From JAMXLO01 sp963850535 (lineage in GTDB: Bacteria; Pseudomonadota; Alphaproteobacteria; Acetobacterales; Acetobacteraceae): DNA of 64,000 nucleotides. The notes beneath the pieces are model-generated. The model saw nothing but the letters and a program-made list of their open reading frames with translations. It was not told the DNA's origin and did not search any database. Of this stretch, positions 27,194-37,059 are shown piece by piece. The stretch is taken from positions 201,362-265,361 of the forward strand of contig CAWKMC010000020.1 of NCBI GenBank assembly GCA_963850535.1, read 5' to 3'. Position 1 is the stretch's first letter, and each line of letters opens with the position of its first letter. Position numbers and translations under genes: made by a program.

Positions 27194-28750
27194 GTGAGGA
27201 CAGCGCCGACACGCGGAGCGCCGCCCGCGCCGCCCGTCGCTTTCGATCAGATACCGAAGCCCGCGGATGGCGTGATCATGCCGCCCGGCTACGTCAAGGC
27301 CTTGGCACAATTTGCCTATATCTGGGGCTGGCCGCTGATCAACATGGTGAACCGCCGCGCCGCTATCACCCGGGCGCCGCATCCTGGGATTTTGGGCGGT
27401 TTCGTGCCGGCTGCGCCACGTGGACGCATTGCCATGCTGTCGGACTATATCAAGCCACAGGAAACCTTTGTCACCTGCCCGAACCAGGATGTCGTCTATG
27501 GGCTCGGCTTCTTCGCACTCGACCAAGAGCCGGTGGTGATCCAGGTACCGGAGTTCGGCGATCGTTTCTGGGTTTATGCGTTATACGACAACCGCACCGA
27601 CCAGTTCGGCCGTCTCGGCAAGCCCTACGACACGAAGCCCGGCTTCTACCTGGTAGTCGGTCCGCGCTGGCAGGGCAGCGCGCCTTCCGGCATCAGCGAG
27701 GTCGTGCGCTGTTCGACTGAGCTTGCCAACGTCATCCCGCGGGTATTCCTCAACGATACGCGAGAGGACCGGAAGGCGATCCAGCCCGTCATCAACCAGA
27801 TCGTCGTCTATCCGCTCGCCGAGTTCGACGGGAAGATGAAGACCGTGGACTACGCTTCATTGCCGAACATTCCTGCGCCGGCATCCAGCGGCGGCGAGAC
27901 GAAGTGGGTCATACCTGAAAAGTTCTTCGACGAGTTCCCTGCCGTGCTCGACGACGTTCAGCCGCTGCCGGGCGAGGAGGCAATCTACGCCAATTTCCGC
28001 CAGTTGATGAATGCCGCCAGAGCCGACCCCGCCGTGGCGAAGCTGCTCACCGAAACTGCGGCCGCCGCTGAGCGGGACATCGTGCAGTCCTTCTTCCAGT
28101 GGCGCCATAACGGCGTGCCGGCAGGCAACAACTGGAATCGCTCGAAGAATAATGCTGAGTTTGGCGTGGATTATTTCGACCGCCTCGGCACCGCAAGGTC
28201 GAACATGTTCGACAACCGACCGAGCGAAACGCAGTATTTCTACAGCGACCGCAACTCAGCGGGCGCGCAATTGCACGGCACCAGCACCTATTCTGTCACG
28301 TTCCCGCCGAACCAAACGCCACCTGTGCGCGGCTTCTGGTCGCTGACGCTGTACAACGACAAGCACCTGTTCCATCCCAACGCGCTGAACCGCTATTCTT
28401 TGGGCACGAAGAACCAGACCCTGAAGCGAAATGCGGATGGGTCGTTGACGCTGTACGCGGGCAGCAAAAATCCGGGGCACGGCCACGAGGCGAACTGGCT
28501 GCCCGCACCAGACGGCACATTCTCTCTCTACCTTCGCGCCTACTCGGGCGAACAGCCGATCCTCGATGGATCGTGGCAGCCGCCAGGATCGAAAAGCAGC
28601 ACTGACCGCCAACCAATTAGAGGGTATCCGTCATGCCGAAAGCCAGCCTCCGAACATCAGCGGCGGTCTGCGTCCTTGCTGCGGGGTCCGTCCATGCCAC
28701 GCGGGCTGATGCGCAGCAACAGCCGGAGCCTCCCCTGGTCCAGCAATTGA
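27194..28750 (+). CDS. DUF1254/DUF1214 protein, copy A (3' end probably shifted)
   Basis: The N-terminal half (YVKALAQFAYIWGWPLINMVNRR, TCPNQDVVYGLGFFALDQEP) is DUF1254. The C-terminal half (TYSVTFPPNQTPPVRGFWSLTLYNDKHLFHPN, read in parts) is DUF1214. These are large, usually secreted beta-rich proteins of unknown function. There is no signal peptide, and the first codon (GTG at 27194) lies just after a long foldback, so the true N-terminus may be disrupted. The frame runs 118 bases into the next gene. One missing base near 28590 would instead end it at TGA 28604-28606 after the usual LDGSWQPP tail, 26 bp before the next ATG. Confidence 0.8.
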   Translation: MRTAPTRGAPPAPPVAFDQIPKPADGVIMPPGYVKALAQFAYIWGWPLINMVNRRAAITRAPHPGILGGFVPAAPRGRIAMLSDYIKPQETFVTCPNQDVVYGLGFFALDQEPVVIQVPEFGDRFWVYALYDNRTDQFGRLGKPYDTKPGFYLVVGPRWQGSAPSGISEVVRCSTELANVIPRVFLNDTREDRKAIQPVINQIVVYPLAEFDGKMKTVDYASLPNIPAPASSGGETKWVIPEKFFDEFPAVLDDVQPLPGEEAIYANFRQLMNAARADPAVAKLLTETAAAAERDIVQSFFQWRHNGVPAGNNWNRSKNNAEFGVDYFDRLGTARSNMFDNRPSETQYFYSDRNSAGAQLHGTSTYSVTFPPNQTPPVRGFWSLTLYNDKHLFHPNALNRYSLGTKNQTLKRNADGSLTLYAGSKNPGHGHEANWLPAPDGTFSLYLRAYSGEQPILDGSWQPPGSKSSTDRQPIRGYPSCRKPASEHQRRSASLLRGPSMPRGLMRSNSRSLPWSSN

Positions 28751-30123
28751 ACAACGGCAACTGGCTGCCGCAGCAGGAAGCGGAGTCCCTACGAGACGAG
28801 CTTTTTTATCAGCACGCGGTCCATGCCTATATGACCATGCTGCCGGCGCTGAATGTCATCGGCATGCGCGATGGCTCTGAAGCGACGTTTGGCAAAGGCT
28901 ACAACGTCCTGCCGATCTGGAAGGACCGGATGGATGCACGGACCTGGGTACCGACGCCGAATGCCGATGTCATCTATTCGATGAGCTATCTCGATCTGAA
29001 GGAGACGGGACCACTCGTTGTCGCCGCGCCGTCCAATGTCATCGGCATGTTCACTGACTTCTTCCAGCGCACGATCACCGATGTCGGGGCGATCGGCCCT
29101 GATCGTGCGCGCGGCGGGCTCTACCTGCTGCTGCCGCCGGATTATGACCGCGAGGCGCCAAAGGGTTATTTCGCGTTCAAGTCACCGACCTACAACGTCT
29201 TCCTATTCTTCCGAACGATCATGAGAAAGGGTGCGGACGGTCCTGATCCGAAGCCGGCCGTGGCGCTGGCGGAGCAGACGCGCGTCTATCCACTCTGGGC
29301 GATGGAGAAGGACGTCAAGCCGATGCAGTTCCCCAACGGCAGCGGCAAGCGCATCAACATGATGTATCCGGTCGACAACGGCTATTGGACCAAGCTGAAG
29401 GCGTTCGTCGATTACGAACCCGTCGCGGCTATCGACCCAGAGCTGCGTGGCGTCCTGGCCTCGATCGGCATCATCAAGGGCCAGCCTTTCAGCCCGACTG
29501 ACAAGCAACAGGAGTTGCTAAAGAAGGCTGTCGAGACAGCACCAAGAATGGTTCTTGCCCTGCGTCAACTCGGGCGCCCGGATGGACGCAATCTTTACTA
29601 CAAAGACAGGCAGTACGAGAACGCATGGGGCGGCGCCACCGCGGATTGGATGCAAGACAGCTATCTCGACGTAAATCAGCGAGCGACTTATTTTCAGGTC
29701 GCTTATTCGTCGGCGCCTGCCATGGTGATGCGCACCCTGGATGCTGGGTCGAAATACCCGTTCACGCTGCGGGACGCGCGAGGCGAATTTCTCAACGGAT
29801 CCAATACCTACAAACTGCATCTGCCGCCGGACCCGCCGGCGGCGTTGTTTTGGGCCGCCACCGCTTATAACATCACCGATGGCACGATGGTTGAGGCGCC
29901 ACAGTTGATGCCGTCGATCAATGGCTTCAATAAGGTCACTTCGAACGCCGACAGTTCCGTTGATCTATGGTTCGCGCCTGAGAAGCCCGCCGACGTTCCT
30001 GCGTCAAATTGGATTCAGACCGTCGGTGGGCGTAACTTCCTGGTGGCTTTGCGCCTTTACGGTACCGGTGCCGCGTTTTTCGACCAAACCTGGAAGCCGG
30101 ACGATGTGGTCAAGGTCAGGTGA
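28633..30123 (+). CDS. DUF1254/DUF1214 protein, copy B (exported)
   Basis: The 496-residue paralogue of the preceding gene has a signal peptide (MPKASLRTSAAVCVLAAGSV, cleaved near ADAQQQ). The DUF1254 part contains WVPTPNADVIYSMSYLDL and the DUF1214 part contains FTLRDARGEFLNGSNTYKL and PALFW-like strands, ending LRLYGTGAAFFDQTWKPDDVVKV. The function of the family is unknown. GAGGG lies about 9 bases before the ATG. It is followed after 9 bp by an outer-membrane protein, so these genes form one exported-protein operon. Confidence 0.88.
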   Translation: MPKASLRTSAAVCVLAAGSVHATRADAQQQPEPPLVQQLNNGNWLPQQEAESLRDELFYQHAVHAYMTMLPALNVIGMRDGSEATFGKGYNVLPIWKDRMDARTWVPTPNADVIYSMSYLDLKETGPLVVAAPSNVIGMFTDFFQRTITDVGAIGPDRARGGLYLLLPPDYDREAPKGYFAFKSPTYNVFLFFRTIMRKGADGPDPKPAVALAEQTRVYPLWAMEKDVKPMQFPNGSGKRINMMYPVDNGYWTKLKAFVDYEPVAAIDPELRGVLASIGIIKGQPFSPTDKQQELLKKAVETAPRMVLALRQLGRPDGRNLYYKDRQYENAWGGATADWMQDSYLDVNQRATYFQVAYSSAPAMVMRTLDAGSKYPFTLRDARGEFLNGSNTYKLHLPPDPPAALFWAATAYNITDGTMVEAPQLMPSINGFNKVTSNADSSVDLWFAPEKPADVPASNWIQTVGGRNFLVALRLYGTGAAFFDQTWKPDDVVKVR

Positions 30124-30132
30124 CCGACACCC

Positions 30133-30985
30133 ATGTTCCGGACAAGATTGAGCAACGCAGCCCTCGCGGAATTATTGACCGTGCTTGTTGCGATATTGCT
30201 CGCGCCGTGCGCGGTCGCCCAGCAGTCCGACGCCGATCTGGCGGCTGCGGCACAGAACCCCGTTGCTGCGACCTACAGTCTGCCTTTTCAAAACAATGTT
30301 TTTGGGGGAGCTGGGCCGGGGCACAATGCCGTCGGCAATGTGCTGAACATCCAGCCGGTGCTGCCGTTCACGTTCGGCGATTGGAATGTGATCAGCCGTA
30401 CGATTGCCCCGCTGATCTATGTACCGGGATTGGTGCCAGGCCTGCCTGACAACGCAGGCGTGCCAGCCGGCACGAATTCAGTGTTCGGCCTAGGTGATAT
30501 CAACCAGACTTTCTACATCTCGCCGGCAGCATCAAGGGGGCTGATCTGGGGCATCGGGCCATCCATCACGCTGCCAACCGCGACGAGCTCGGAGATCGGG
30601 TCGGGTAAGCTTAGCGCCGGGCCAGGTGCCGTTGCGCTGGTAATGCCCAAGCCATGGGTCATTGGAATCCTCGGACGACAGCTCTGGTCAGTGGCAGGCC
30701 CCCAGCAGCCGCAAGGACGTAAACCAGCTGCTGTTGCAGCCCTTCGTGAATTACAACCTGCCCGGAGGTTGGTATCTCGTCAGCTCGCCGATCGTTACGG
30801 CAGATTGGACGGCAACCTCGGGGAACCGCTGGAACGTTCCCGTGGGCGGCGGCATCGGCAAGATATTCCGCATCGGCTCGCAGCCTATGAACGCGTCGTT
30901 ACAGGCCTTCGATTACCCGATCCACACCAGTTTCGGACCATCCTGGGCGGTCAGGTTCCAGTTGCAGTTTCTGTTCCCACGCTGA
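30133..30985 (+). CDS. Outer-membrane beta-barrel protein (frameshifted)
   Basis: The signal peptide is basic then hydrophobic (MFRTRLSNAALAELLTVLVA... APCAVA). The mature part alternates beta strands typical of a small transporter-like barrel (NPVAATYSLPFQNN, NVLNIQPVLPFTFGDWNVISR, GLIWGIGPSITLPTAT). Homologues are often labelled neuromedin U in error. The last 100 residues (SSRKDVNQLLLQPFVNYNLP to FQLQFLFPR) are one frame off. One extra C in the run at 30699-30703 explains this. Repaired, it has 283 residues and ends in an aromatic C-terminal strand. It probably works with the two DUF1254 proteins. Confidence 0.75.
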
Positions 30986-31026
30986 AAGCCGATGTGGCCA
31001 ACGTGACATCGGCCGGCCGTCGAATG

Positions 31027-31431
31027 TCACGTTGGCATTCCTGGGAAACGTTTCCGTTCACCAATAACAGGAATCCCCGGCAGGGCCGTCTGACAGCATA
31101 TCTCAATCGTCGGCGCAAACATGGTTGGATCATCCAGTGTTCCAGCCAGAACGATGGTGACGCCGTGTGTTGGATCGCTATTCACAACCCCTGAGCCGCA
31201 GTTCGGGCAAAAGCGACGATGCACTGAGCGGCCGGAGTCGCCAGTGTGTTCGAACGTCTTCAGCTCCCCTGTCGTGCTAACCGACGCCTCGGGAAACACG
31301 AGGAACGGTTCAAAGGCCGATCCGGTATAGCGCTGGCAGTTTCGACAATGGCACATGCCACTGCGTATTGGTTCGCCACCGATGACGTAGCGCACTCGCC
31401 CACAGAGACACCCACCCGTCATGCTGCCCAT
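31027..31431 (-). CDS. GFA-family (CENP-V/glutathione-dependent formaldehyde-activating-like) protein
   Basis: The 134-residue zinc protein has paired cysteines in GGCLCGRVRY, MCHCRNCQRYTGSAF and RRFCPNCGSGV, the full ligand set of the GFA/Mss4-like fold. Members were named for spontaneous formaldehyde-glutathione condensation, but most have unknown substrates. The start is the ATG at 31431. It is convergent with the barrel gene and divergent from the MFS gene. A second, unlinked GFA gene lies at 36457. Confidence 0.88.
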   Translation of the reverse strand: MGSMTGGCLCGRVRYVIGGEPIRSGMCHCRNCQRYTGSAFEPFLVFPEASVSTTGELKTFEHTGDSGRSVHRRFCPNCGSGVVNSDPTHGVTIVLAGTLDDPTMFAPTIEICCQTALPGIPVIGERKRFPGMPT

Positions 31432-31522
31432 TTCCTTGCTCCCTGTCTTACTTCACTGGCTTGCAGAATTTGTGAAGCCGGCCGCCTTGGCGGGCGGGGC
31501 CATTCAGCATATAGATGTCTAG

Positions 31523-32812
31523 ATGTCTGGCCACAGCCAGGCGTCTTGGTCCAGCGGCGGAGGCCGATCGATGGCATCTTTGCGCGGAGTTTGGCCGCCG
31601 CTTATCGCGGCCGACAGAGGCGAACCGAGCCCACGGCGCGTGCTTGGCGTCGCGTGCACCGCTCATGCGCTGCACGACGGCTACACCGACCTGATCTACG
31701 TTCTGCTGCCGATCTGGCAAACCGAGTTTGGTCTGAGTTTCGCAGCTCTTGGGGCGTTGCGCATGCTCTGTGCGGGGTCCATGGCAGGGCTGCAGGTTCC
31801 GGCCACCGCGGTCGCCCGGCACCTCGGTGCACCGTTGGTGTTGGCATTGGGGACCGCACTTTGCGCCTTTGCCTACATCACGATCGGTGTGACCGGCGCG
31901 GGATTTGTAGTGCTGGCCGCGGCGCTTATGGTCGGCGGCGCAGGGTCTGCCACGCAGCATCCGCTCGCATCCGCATTGGTCGCGCGAGCCTACGATGGGC
32001 ATGGGGCCCGCTCGGCTCTGGGCGCCTACAACTTTGCCGGTGATCTGGGCAAGATGGCCCTTCCGGCGACAGTCGCCTGGCTATTGGCTGTCACGTCGTG
32101 GCGACATGCGCTGGGTCTCGTCGGCATCCTAGGCCTGCTGACAGCGGCGGGCATTCTGCTGCTGCTACCGCGCAACTCCAGCGTCGGCAAATCGGGGGCG
32201 ATGCAGCCGGCCGGCCGCATTGCGACTGCAACGGCAGGGCGGCAGGGACAGAGGGGGTTCTGGCTGCTTCTTGCAATTGGCGTGCTCGACAGCGGCACAA
32301 GAATGGGCTTCCTGGCCTTTCTGCCCTTTGTGTTGCGCGCCAAGGACGCATCCACAGCAATCATCGGTGTGGCTCTCACCTTGGTTTTCGCGGGCGGCGC
32401 CGTCGGCAAGTTGGCGTGTGGGTTTCTGGGCGCACGTCTCGGCGTGCTGCGCACCGTGCTGCTGACCGAACTCGCGACGGCGGGCGGGATTATGGCTTTG
32501 GCACCGTTGCCGTTGTTTGCGGCCTTGGCCTGTCTACCGGTCATCGGGATAGCGTTGAACGGGACATCGTCCGTGCTGTACGGCACTGTTCCCGAGCTGG
32601 TCGAACCCGAGAAACGAGAGCGCGCGTTTGGCTTGTTCTATACCGGGACGATCGGAGGCGGCGCGGTGGCGCCAGTGATTTACGGCTTCGTCGGAGATGT
32701 GACCGGACCGGATCTTGCGATCATGGTCGTCGCCGCGGTCTGCCTCGCTACATTGCCTCTGGCGTGGCTGCTGACTCCCCTGCTGCCGCAGCGAAGTGAA
32801 GGGGTGCGGTAG
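31523..32812 (+). CDS. MFS transporter, fosmidomycin-resistance-like
   Basis: The protein has about 12 hydrophobic segments in two halves with a central loop (RNSSVGKSGAMQPAGR). The start of helix 1, GVACTAHALHDGYTDLIYVLLPIWQTEFGLSF (read in parts), is like Fsr/YnfM-type drug exporters. It also has MVGGAGSATQHPLASALVARA near helix 4 and GTVPELVEPEKRERAFGLFYTG in the C-terminal half. The first ATG at 31523 gives 429 residues and a second in-frame ATG at 31571 gives 413. The later one fits the family length better. The exported compound is unknown. Confidence 0.85.
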   Translation: MSGHSQASWSSGGGRSMASLRGVWPPLIAADRGEPSPRRVLGVACTAHALHDGYTDLIYVLLPIWQTEFGLSFAALGALRMLCAGSMAGLQVPATAVARHLGAPLVLALGTALCAFAYITIGVTGAGFVVLAAALMVGGAGSATQHPLASALVARAYDGHGARSALGAYNFAGDLGKMALPATVAWLLAVTSWRHALGLVGILGLLTAAGILLLLPRNSSVGKSGAMQPAGRIATATAGRQGQRGFWLLLAIGVLDSGTRMGFLAFLPFVLRAKDASTAIIGVALTLVFAGGAVGKLACGFLGARLGVLRTVLLTELATAGGIMALAPLPLFAALACLPVIGIALNGTSSVLYGTVPELVEPEKRERAFGLFYTGTIGGGAVAPVIYGFVGDVTGPDLAIMVVAAVCLATLPLAWLLTPLLPQRSEGVR

Positions 32813-32875
32813 GCAAGCGTAACGCGGCACCCCCAGGACACCACTCCGTCGATCCGACCCGCTGCTCGGACCAAT

Positions 32876-34281
32876 TCACGTCAGCGGAAGAATGTTCTGG
32901 TTCAGGTGAAAGAAATTGCCGGGGTCGTATTTTGTCTTGATCTCCCGAAGACGCCGGTAGTTCGGGCCGTACGCCGCCGGAACCGAGTCACCGGTTTCAT
33001 CATCATCCAGGTAATTCACATATCGGCCCGGCGCGATGAACGGCTCCATCGCCGCGTAGGTCTCGCGCACCCACGCCGTGCACCGGTCCGAGATCGCGGG
33101 GTCCATGGTCTGCGACACGACCAGGAAATTGTATCCCTCCCGCCGATGCGGAAATGCCGTGTCGGTTGCGCCGACCCGCGTGGCCGCTCCGTGGAAGTGC
33201 TCGAGCAGCAGCTGTCCCATCGGCGTTGGACAACGTTCGAAATACTCGATCATCGTATCGATGGCGTCGTCGCTCAGCTGCGCTGAGAAAGCTCGATTTC
33301 CAGTAATTCAGCGCGCCTTTCGGATAACCGCCGTCGAGCATGCTGTTGAGCTGGCAATACGGCATAGGACCGAGCGCATCCATGACCGGCGAACCGAAGC
33401 TCTTGATCGGCTGCACGGCCGTCTCGCCTTCGGCCAGTGGCCCACAGTGGCACGCGACCATCGCCGCCAATTTGGTGCCGGAGCCGTCCGGGGCATGGAC
33501 CAATGTCGCGGCTACCGAGTGCTCATCGGGGATCGCTGCGGTGAAATCCCGATAGAACCGTAGCATTTGCCGGGCGCTGTCGAACGAGTAGGCGATCAGA
33601 CCCCCGGTAACGGTGGGTCCAACCGGAAACAGCCGATACTCGAAGCGATGTCACCACGCCGAAATTGCCGCCGCCGCCGCGCACGGCCCAGAACAGGTCC
33701 GCGTTCTCCTCGGCGCTCGCTTGCAGAACCTGCCCCTCCGCCGTGACCAACTCGACCGACTGGAGATTGTCGAGGGCCAGCCCGTATTTCCCCATGAGCC
33801 ATCCGATGCCGCCGCCGAGCGTCAGCCCGGCGATACCGGTGGTCGAGACGACGCCGCCGGTGACCGCCAAGCCATGCAGCTGCGTCTCTCGATCGAGGTC
33901 GGCCCAGGTCGCCCCGCCTTGCGACCGGACCGTCCGGCGACCCGCGTCGACGTGAATGCCCTTCATCCCCGCCAGGTCGATCATCAGGCCGCCTTCCACG
34001 ACGGCTCGTCCCGCAACATTGTGCCCTCCGCCGCGAACCGAGACTTCCAGGCCGAGGCCGCGCGCAAGCTTGACAGCGTCGACGACGTCCGCGGTGCCGC
34101 GGCATTGGGCGATCAGCGCCGGCCGTTTGTCCACCATGCCGTTATGAACACGCCGCGCGGCGTCGTAGCCCGCGTCGTCCGGCTGGAGCAGCCGGCCTGA
34201 GAACGTGCCGTCGATGTTGGATATCGCGCTTGTGCGATGGATGCCTCTGAAGCCATCGGCTGTCTCCTGTTCCGCCCCCAA
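32876..34281 (-). CDS. FAD-binding (PCMH/berberine-bridge type) oxidoreductase, twice frameshifted
   Basis: This is a flavoprotein oxidase. The N-terminal PCMH domain (VSVRGGGHNVAGRAVVEGGL, GLTLGGGIGWLMGKYGLALDN) has the His of GGGHNV for FAD attachment. The C-terminal BBE tail is YGPNYRRLREIKTKYDPGNFF. The protein is split over three frames. Removing one base at 33643-33644 (TCGAAG) and one within 33275-33281 restores about 467 residues, normal length. The TTG at 34281 opens the frame. A better ribosome site (AGGAGACAG) precedes an ATG at 34256 that is out of frame, so the 5' end may carry another indel. It is divergent from the LysR/TolB/TPR gene. Confidence 0.82.
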
Positions 34282-34363
34282 ACGCGTCGATCATTCGGCG
34301 ATGCGCCGCAGCACGGGTAGTTGGGCTGGTTTGCCGTTGCAAACGAGAAGTTTTCAGCTCCTG

Positions 34364-34380
34364 GCTGAATTCAATTCAGC
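34364..34380. promoter_or_regulatory. Perfect 8-bp palindrome upstream of the LysR/TolB/TPR gene
   Basis: GCTGAATT (34364-34371), one C, then AATTCAGC (34373-34380) is a perfect inverted repeat that ends 12 bp before the start codon, in the divergent gap to the oxidoreductase gene. The spacing and dyad are what a LysR-type autoregulator might bind. It is a candidate operator only. Confidence 0.45.
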
Positions 34381-34392
34381 TATGATGGGTTG

Positions 34393-35927
34393 ATGCGGAG
34401 GCTCCCGCCATTAACCGCCCTCCGCGCCTTCGAGGCCGCTGCACGGCACTTGAGCTTCAAAGCGGCCGCGGACGAACTCGGTTTGACGCCGACCGCCATC
34501 AGCCATCAAGTGCGGCTGCTGGAGACGGTTGCCGGCCGCGACGCTGTTCCGCCGCCGGCCGAGGCCGCTGACCCTGACTTCGGCGGGCGCGGCGCTCTTC
34601 CCCGTGGTGCGCGGTAATTTTGAGACGATCGCCGAAGCCTTTGCTGCGGTACGCAACGAGCCTCCGCAGCCGAAGCGACGCGGCCGCAGGCCGAACAGCA
34701 TCTGCACGGAACAGCCGGTCACGAGCCCGCCGCGGCTGTCCTTGGTCGTGCTGCCGTTCGCAAATATCGGCGGCGATCACGAGCAGGAATACTTTGCCGA
34801 CGGCATCACCGAGAGCCTGACCACCGATCTTTCGCGCATTTCGGGCGCGTTCGTGATCGGCCATAACACCGCCTTCGTCTACAAGGGGAGCGCCATCGAT
34901 CTTCGGCAGATCGGTCGCGATCTGAACGTGCGCTATGCGTTGCAGGGCAGCGTTCAGCGCGGGGGCAACCGGCTGCGCGTCAACGTCCAGCTGATCGATT
35001 GCAATCCAGCCACCCATCTGTGGGCCGAGCGCTTTGACCAAGCGGTGGCTGATCTGTTCGAGATGCAGGACGAAATCGTCGCCCGGCTCGCGAGCCAATT
35101 GGGGGCTCAGCTGGTCGAAGCCGAGGCGCGGCGTGCCGAGCGTTCGCCGGATCCGGATTCGATGGATCTCTATTTCCGTGCCAAGGCTCTCATCAACCGG
35201 GGATCAATTGCCGAATATCTCAAGCCAGCCGAGGCCTTGCTGCATCGAGCCCTGCAGCTTGATCCGAACAATGTCGACGCGTTGGCGGCAAAGGGATGGG
35301 TAAATATGGATCTTGGCGCCGGCTTCATGGCTGACGATCGCCGCGCGCGGCTGGCATCCGTAGAGGCGAGCGCAACCAAGGCGCTTTCTCTGGCGCCCGA
35401 TCACGCTTTTGCGCATCTTGTGCTTGGCTCGTTCTACAGTGCTGTCGATCGCAGTGACGAGGCGATCGCCGAGTTCGAGCACGCGCTGATCTTGGATCGC
35501 AACCTGGTCTATGCCCATGCGCTCATCGGCATGGCAAAAACCGCACTGGGGCGGGCGGAGGAGGCTGAAGCTCATTACCGCGAAGCGCTGCGACTGAGCC
35601 CCCGTGACATTGCCGCTCATCACTGGATGAGCAGCGCCGGCACATCGAAGCTGCACCTTGCGAAGAATGACGAAGCGGTTCTGTGGTTTCGTCGCGCCAT
35701 CGAGGCAAACCGCAATTTTGCATTCACCCATCTGTCGCTTGCTGCTGCATTGGCTCTTCGCGGCAGGATGGATGAAGCGTGCGCAGCAGCCAAAGCAGGG
35801 TTGGAGCTGGAGCCGAGTTTCACGCATCGCCCGCTTCCGCGCCGGTGCACGCAGCGAGAACCCCGTGTATGTTGTCGGACGCGAACGCATCTATGAGGGC
35901 ATGCGCCGCGCCGGCATTCCCGAGTAA
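34393..35927 (+). CDS. LysR-type HTH fused to TolB-like domain and TPR repeats (twice frameshifted)
   Basis: Residues 1-60 are a GcvA-like LysR winged helix (PPLTALRAFEAAARHLSFKA, GLTPTAISHQVRLLE), followed by the usual wing and linker helix LFRRRPRPLTLTSAG. In place of the effector-binding domain comes a TolB-N/FlgO-like domain (LSLVVLPFANIGGDHEQEYF, YALQGSVQRGGNRLRVNVQL), then about five TPR units. The end is RERIYEGMRRAGIPE, as in TolB-TPR cyclases. The linker helix and TolB part share one uninterrupted frame, so the fusion is real. One extra C at 34536-34537 and one base near 35823-35826 break the frame. Repaired, it has 510 residues. It probably regulates the divergent oxidase gene. Confidence 0.75.
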
Positions 35928-36005
35928 GTCTTTCGCCGTTCTTCGCGCACTGGGGCGCACTGGTTCATCGATACCCGATATGGTGACACTAACAGGAGAA
36001 ACCGC

Positions 36006-36419
36006 ATGAAGATCAAACTCCACCACCTGAACCTGTGCTCGAAGGATGTGGCGGGCATGGAGGATTTCTACCGCTCGGTCCTGGACCTGGAGCCCGAGCC
36101 GTCGTTGAACGGTGCGCGCGATACGACGCAGGGCTATGCGGCGCCGGTTGCCTTCGTGACTGACGGTCAGACCCAGGTTCACCTGGCCACCAAGGACCTT
36201 GGCGTCGCATTTCGTACCAACCACGTAGTCAATCCGCTCGAGCGGGGGCATATCGCCTTCCGCACCGATGACATCGCAGCCTTCAAGCGACGGCTAGAAG
36301 CCAAGAGCATCCCCTATTCCGACTATGGCCAGTGGGCAATGAATGGTTGGCATCAGATCTTCTTCTATGATCCCGAGGGCAATGTCATCGAAGTCCACCA
36401 GGATATGAACAAGAGCTGA
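36006..36419 (+). CDS. VOC-superfamily protein
   Basis: The 137-residue protein starts MKIKLHHLNLCSKDVAGMED. Metal-ligand candidates are the His of HHLNLC, His of RGHIAFRTDD and Glu of EGNVIEVHQ, placed as in fosfomycin-resistance and dioxygenase-like VOC proteins. It has two beta-alpha modules. AACAGGAGAAAC precedes the ATG by a good distance. It lies between the fusion regulator and a GFA protein on the same strand and may share their transcript. The reaction is unknown. Confidence 0.87.
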   Translation: MKIKLHHLNLCSKDVAGMEDFYRSVLDLEPEPSLNGARDTTQGYAAPVAFVTDGQTQVHLATKDLGVAFRTNHVVNPLERGHIAFRTDDIAAFKRRLEAKSIPYSDYGQWAMNGWHQIFFYDPEGNVIEVHQDMNKS

Positions 36420-36456
36420 TCACACGGCGTTTAGCAGCGACGAAAGGACATCGGTC

Positions 36457-36900
36457 ATGGACTTTCCTCAGCGCGGAGGCTGTCAGTGCGGCGCGATCCG
36501 CTATGAAATCTCCGGTCCGCCACGGGTCGTCTATGCCTGCCACTGCACCGAGTGTCAGCGGCAATCCGGTGCCGCTTTCGCGCTGGCTGCTGTCATACCC
36601 GGCGAGCACTTCCGGATCACGCAAGGCACGCCAAAGATGTTCGCCCGGCAGACCAGCCCGGTGAAAACCATGGAGTGCTGGTTCTGCCCGGATTGCGGCA
36701 CTCGGCTCTACCATATGCCCGGCGCCGCCGCTTATCCCAACCGCAATATCAAACCGGGCACACTGGACGATACCTCGTGGCTCAAACCCACCATCCACTT
36801 CTGGACGCGCAGCGCGCAGAAGTGGGTCCATATCCCGGACGATGCGACGCGCTACGAGACGCAGCCGGACAGCTTGGCCTGGACCACGCCGTCACGGTAG
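36457..36900 (+). CDS. GFA-family zinc protein
   Basis: The 147-residue protein has zinc cysteines in GGCQCGAIRYEI, ACHCTECQRQSGAAF and CWFCPDCGTRLYH, matching the GFA fold. It is distinct in sequence from the other copy at 31027 but carries the same ligand set and the family ending (KPGTLDDTSWLKPTIHFW). GACGAAAGGAC precedes the ATG at 36457. It follows the VOC gene by 37 bp and likely shares its transcript. The substrate is unknown. Confidence 0.88.
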   Translation: MDFPQRGGCQCGAIRYEISGPPRVVYACHCTECQRQSGAAFALAAVIPGEHFRITQGTPKMFARQTSPVKTMECWFCPDCGTRLYHMPGAAAYPNRNIKPGTLDDTSWLKPTIHFWTRSAQKWVHIPDDATRYETQPDSLAWTTPSR

Positions 36901-37059
36901 CCGCGCTGGCAGCGTTCGACGCACACGCGAAGCCGCGGGCATGCTGCTCTACTGAACCAGCAAGTATTTGCGACAAGGGAGCCCCTTATCTCTTCCAAGC
37001 CTTTCTGGTTACGCGACTGTAATACCCGAGGCGGCCGGCGATGACAGTGGGAACTCCTC

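Noticed and set aside
34499..35098. Minus-strand frame over the TolB-like region
   Set aside because: It is antisense to recognisable TolB-like and LysR sequence, so a codon-bias shadow.
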